This document shows, piece by piece, positions 6,442 through 8,434 of a DNA stretch of 8,434 nt. Each line of letters starts with the position of its first letter. Position 1 is the stretch's first letter. The notes beneath the pieces are model-generated. The model saw nothing but the letters and a program-made list of their open reading frames with translations, did no database searches and was not told the DNA's origin. Both the position numbers and the translations under genes were made by a program. This DNA comes from Gammaproteobacteria bacterium (GTDB lineage: Bacteria; Pseudomonadota; Gammaproteobacteria; JAPPPA01), in the NCBI GenBank assembly GCA_028817755.1, contig JAPPPA010000281.1, positions 1 to 8,434 on the forward strand, written 5' to 3'.

Positions 6442-6864
6442 TTATTTAACCGTCACGGTAATTTGTTCTGACACCACCGGTGGGTTGTGCGGCACGTGAT
6501 AGTGGTTGCCCAAGATCAGCTGCAGGGTGTGCTCCCCTTTAGGTAAGGTGATGGTAGTTTCGGTTTGGCCGCCGCCAAAATGCTTTACTTCACTTCCCAT
6601 TGGCTTGCCAGCTTCAGGCACGGTGCCATCTACAATCAGATGGTGATGGCCGGTGTTTTCGCGTTCAATGCCCGCGGGCGAAACGCCCATGCCGCGTAAG
6701 CCAAATTGCACAGTAAAGGTTTCTGGCACTGTGGCGCCGTTAGCTGGCGAAATAATATAGGCCTCGGCACCAGCTGGCGACGGGCTGCTTAAGTCTTGGG
6801 CCAAAGCGTTGGCGCTAAAAATAGTCGCGACAATCGCGCTGGCGATTAGCTGATTTTTCAACAT
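6442..6864 (-). CDS. Exported DUF4399-domain protein
   Basis: This is a 140-residue protein with a signal peptide (1-22, cut near ALA|QD) and a single DUF4399 domain of unknown function. Family hallmarks are HHHLIVD (73-79), HFGGGQTET (95-103), GEHTLQL (110-116) and HVPHNPPVVSE (123-133). The predicted fold is a small beta-sandwich. Conserved histidines (73-75, 95, 112, 121, 123, 126) could bind metal, but that is inference. The ATG has a good Shine-Dalgarno, GGAG at 6876-6873, 8 nt upstream. It is the last gene of a three-gene minus-strand cluster, 45 bp after the esterase gene, and converges on the S9 peptidase gene. Some relatives carry misleading names in databases; no enzymatic role is claimed here. 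Confidence 0.88.
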   Translation of the reverse strand: MLKNQLIASAIVATIFSANALAQDLSSPSPAGAEAYIISPANGATVPETFTVQFGLRGMGVSPAGIERENTGHHHLIVDGTVPEAGKPMGSEVKHFGGGQTETTITLPKGEHTLQLILGNHYHVPHNPPVVSEQITVTVK

Positions 6865-6872
6865 GGTTGGGT

Positions 6873-6876
6873 CTCC
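6873..6876 (-). promoter_or_regulatory. Ribosome-binding site of the DUF4399 gene
   Basis: GGAG (within TTGGAG on the minus strand) lies 8 nt before the ATG at 6864. It is the clearest well-spaced Shine-Dalgarno in the window and supports both this start and independent translation of the last gene of the cluster. Confidence 0.6.
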
Positions 6877-6909
6877 AAGCTGCCTAAATAGCTACGTTAT
6901 TAGTAGTGA

Positions 6910-7578
6910 TTATGGCAGTTGTTTCTTTAACCAGTTCCCAATGTCGTTAATTTCTTCTAGGGCGACCTGGTGTTCCATTGGGTAGCTGTGCCACTCAACT
7001 TCGTAACCGGCTTGTTTTAAGCGGTCGCGAGACTGTTCTGCATAGCGAAATGGAATCACAGGGTCGTAATTGCCGTGTGCCATAAAAATGGGGGTGTTTT
7101 GGTTTGCCGCATTGGCTTCGTCTTCAAGCTTTTCGTGCAGCGCCAAATAGGTAGAGAGCGCTAATACGCCCGCTAGCTTTTCTTCATGGCGCAAGCTGGT
7201 TTGCAAGGCAATCACGCCGCCTTGTGAAAAACCGGCTATTACAATGCGGTCGGCCGGGATGCCTTCAGCCTTTGCAGCGGCAATAAGTTTTTCAATTTCA
7301 GTTTGCGAGCCGCGAATGCCTTCTTCGTCTTGGCGGCTGCCAAAATCTAAGCCCAAGATGTCGTACCACGCTGGCATGACCATGCCGCCATTAATGGTGA
7401 CTGGGCGTTGCGGTGCGTTAGGGAAAATAAACTTAATGCCGTGGTCTGCGGGCAAGCCCAGCATCGGCACTACCGGTACAAAGTCGTTACCGTCGGCGCC
7501 AAGGCCGTGCATCCAAATAACGGTTGCGGTGTGTTTGCCCGGTGCGTCTAGCACCACAGGGTTAAGCGGGTAAGTCAT
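6910..7578 (-). CDS. Phospholipase/carboxylesterase-type alpha/beta hydrolase
   Basis: This 222-residue hydrolase belongs to the family of bacterial carboxylesterases and eukaryotic acyl-protein thioesterases (Abhydrolase_2). Diagnostic features are WMHGLGADGNDF (22-33, oxyanion loop), FPNAPQRPVTINGG (52-65), MPAWYDI (68-74), the nucleophile Ser118 in GFSQGG, Asp172 in GNYDPVIP and His203 in YPMEHQV. It is expected to hydrolyse short-chain esters, lysophospholipids or thioesters in the cytoplasm; there is no signal peptide. Length is usual for the family. It sits between the SIMPL gene (47 bp upstream) and the DUF4399 gene (45 bp downstream). No Shine-Dalgarno is visible; instead a perfect 10-bp hairpin (7580-7611) ends one base before the ATG, which could limit its translation. 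Confidence 0.93.
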   Translation of the reverse strand: MTYPLNPVVLDAPGKHTATVIWMHGLGADGNDFVPVVPMLGLPADHGIKFIFPNAPQRPVTINGGMVMPAWYDILGLDFGSRQDEEGIRGSQTEIEKLIAAAKAEGIPADRIVIAGFSQGGVIALQTSLRHEEKLAGVLALSTYLALHEKLEDEANAANQNTPIFMAHGNYDPVIPFRYAEQSRDRLKQAGYEVEWHSYPMEHQVALEEINDIGNWLKKQLP

Positions 7579-7579
7579 A

Positions 7580-7611
7580 CGGCGGCTTTGCGGTTATGTT
7601 GAAAGCCGCCG
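7580..7611 (-). promoter_or_regulatory. Perfect 10-bp hairpin ending one base before the esterase start codon
   Basis: CGGCGGCTTT (7580-7589) is exactly complementary to AAAGCCGCCG (7602-7611), with a 12-nt loop. On the minus-strand mRNA the stem closes 1 nt before the ATG at 7578 and occupies the place where a ribosome-binding site would be. No T-run follows, so intrinsic termination after the SIMPL gene is unlikely. Translational control, or an RNA-processing site between the SIMPL and esterase cistrons, is the better guess. Confidence 0.6.
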
Positions 7612-7625
7612 ATTGTAGTGACTTG

Positions 7626-8342
7626 TTACTTGATCTCAAAGCGCGCATTCACATTTGCGCTGAAACGGATTTCGCCGGTTTCGTAAGTTTCAGAAGGCGC
7701 GGCTTCGGCTGCGTCAGCATAAGCGGCTTTCATCATCATGCGCTGCGGGCGAGGGTAATGGTTGTTGCTATTAGCGCTAATGCTGAGCGGTTTGCCAACG
7801 CTCACACCGAGCGAGTCAGCAATGACTGAGGCATTTAGTTTGGCATCTTCTGTCGCGCGCTTTAGTGCTTCGCGTTTTAGCTCGGCCGCTTTGGTAGAAC
7901 CTAGGCTAGGCGGTGAAACGTTGTTAATGCCGGCATCAAGTAGTTTCTCTGTGAGTGGGCCAATCTTGTCTAGCTCGCGTAGGTCGATAATGACTTGGCG
8001 TGAAACGTAGTAACCATCAAAGATTCGTTTGCTGTTGTTGTAACGGTATTCCGGACGAATAGTGCTGGCACTGGTATTGATGTATTTGCGGTCAATATTG
8101 AGCGAGTCAGTTACTGATAGTGTGCGACCGATTACGCTTGAGACTTCATCGCGTGCCTCTTGAATACGTTTACGGCGCGCTTCAATCGACACGGAAATCA
8201 TAGCTTTGTCTGGTGCAGCGCTCACATGACCAACACCAGAAACATTAATATTAGGTGTGGCTTCTTCGGCCTGAGCGCTCAGCGGTAGCAGCACGGCGAT
8301 GGCGAGCAATGATGCGGCGAAGGTAGAGGTTAGGTTTTTCAT
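7626..8342 (-). CDS. SIMPL-domain (DUF541, YggE-like) periplasmic protein
   Basis: This 238-residue exported protein has a signal peptide (1-25, cut at AQA|EE) and one SIMPL domain covering most of the rest. Visible family features are GVGHVSAAPDKA (36-47), IRPEYRYNNSKRIFDGYYVSR (split around 95-115), DKIGPLTEKLLDAGINN (125-141) and the alanine-rich helix before LGVSVGKP (178-185). The E. coli relative YggE, of similar length, lowers intracellular oxidative stress, but the molecular activity of the family is unclear. A Met/Ala-rich insert (201-215, RMMMKAAYADAAEAA) lies between the last two conserved segments. The start is supported by the signal peptide and a GGGG stretch 7 nt upstream. It is the first visible gene of the minus-strand cluster. 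The 92 bp upstream (8343-8434) hold no gene that I can see; no convincing promoter stands out. Confidence 0.92.
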   Translation of the reverse strand: MKNLTSTFAASLLAIAVLLPLSAQAEEATPNINVSGVGHVSAAPDKAMISVSIEARRKRIQEARDEVSSVIGRTLSVTDSLNIDRKYINTSASTIRPEYRYNNSKRIFDGYYVSRQVIIDLRELDKIGPLTEKLLDAGINNVSPPSLGSTKAAELKREALKRATEDAKLNASVIADSLGVSVGKPLSISANSNNHYPRPQRMMMKAAYADAAEAAPSETYETGEIRFSANVNARFEIK

Positions 8343-8434
8343 GGTCTGCCCCGATTATGTTTTACTAGCTAACAAGTTGAGACCTCTACAATAAAATTCT
8401 TTTGCCCTCATGCGGCGTTATTTTCGTGCTCAAA

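Noticed and set aside
8343..8434. Promoter for the SIMPL gene (CATAAT near 8358)
   Set aside because: CATAAT is present about 15 nt before the ATG, which would leave almost no leader, and no -35 sits at an acceptable distance.

Overview
The window looks like chromosomal DNA from a free-living, probably marine or aquatic gammaproteobacterium. The support is a mid-range base composition, a GlyGly-CTERM secretion tail, a type II NADH dehydrogenase and a SIMPL-domain periplasmic protein. A Cellvibrionales- or Alteromonadales-like lineage would fit, but this is inference from gene content and not a measured placement. I see no tRNA, rRNA, CRISPR array, insertion sequence or phage gene.

Layout. 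Positions 1-2197 (minus strand) hold two tandem paralogous secreted serine proteases of the lysyl endopeptidase (Achromobacter protease I) type. The upstream copy (716-2197) is complete and ends in a GlyGly-CTERM sorting tail. The downstream copy runs off the left edge, so only its signal peptide, propeptide and the first residues of its catalytic domain are visible. Positions 2198-2417 are a noncoding stretch rich in dyad symmetries, including one that sits between a plausible -35 and -10 for the protease gene. Next on the minus strand is a type II NADH:quinone oxidoreductase (2418-3722). Divergent from it on the plus strand is a translationally overlapping pair, an NRDE/TANGO2-family protein (3803-4573) and a cytoplasmic S9-family prolyl-oligopeptidase-like peptidase (4566-6437). 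The S9 gene converges, with only 4 bp between stops, on a minus-strand cluster transcribed 8342 to 6442: a SIMPL-domain protein, a phospholipase/carboxylesterase-type alpha/beta hydrolase and an exported DUF4399 protein.

How the parts fit. The proteases probably act outside the cell or at its surface, with propeptide removal by self-cleavage after a lysine. The NADH dehydrogenase feeds the quinone pool. The NRDE/S9 pair is likely co-translated and cytoplasmic. The SIMPL-esterase-DUF4399 cluster mixes two exported proteins with a cytoplasmic hydrolase and has no obvious single pathway. Most of the window is ordinary housekeeping content. The points most worth a second look are the sorted protease with its altered specificity pocket, the dyad inside its promoter spacer, the hairpin abutting the esterase start codon and the in-frame mini-ORF ahead of ndh.
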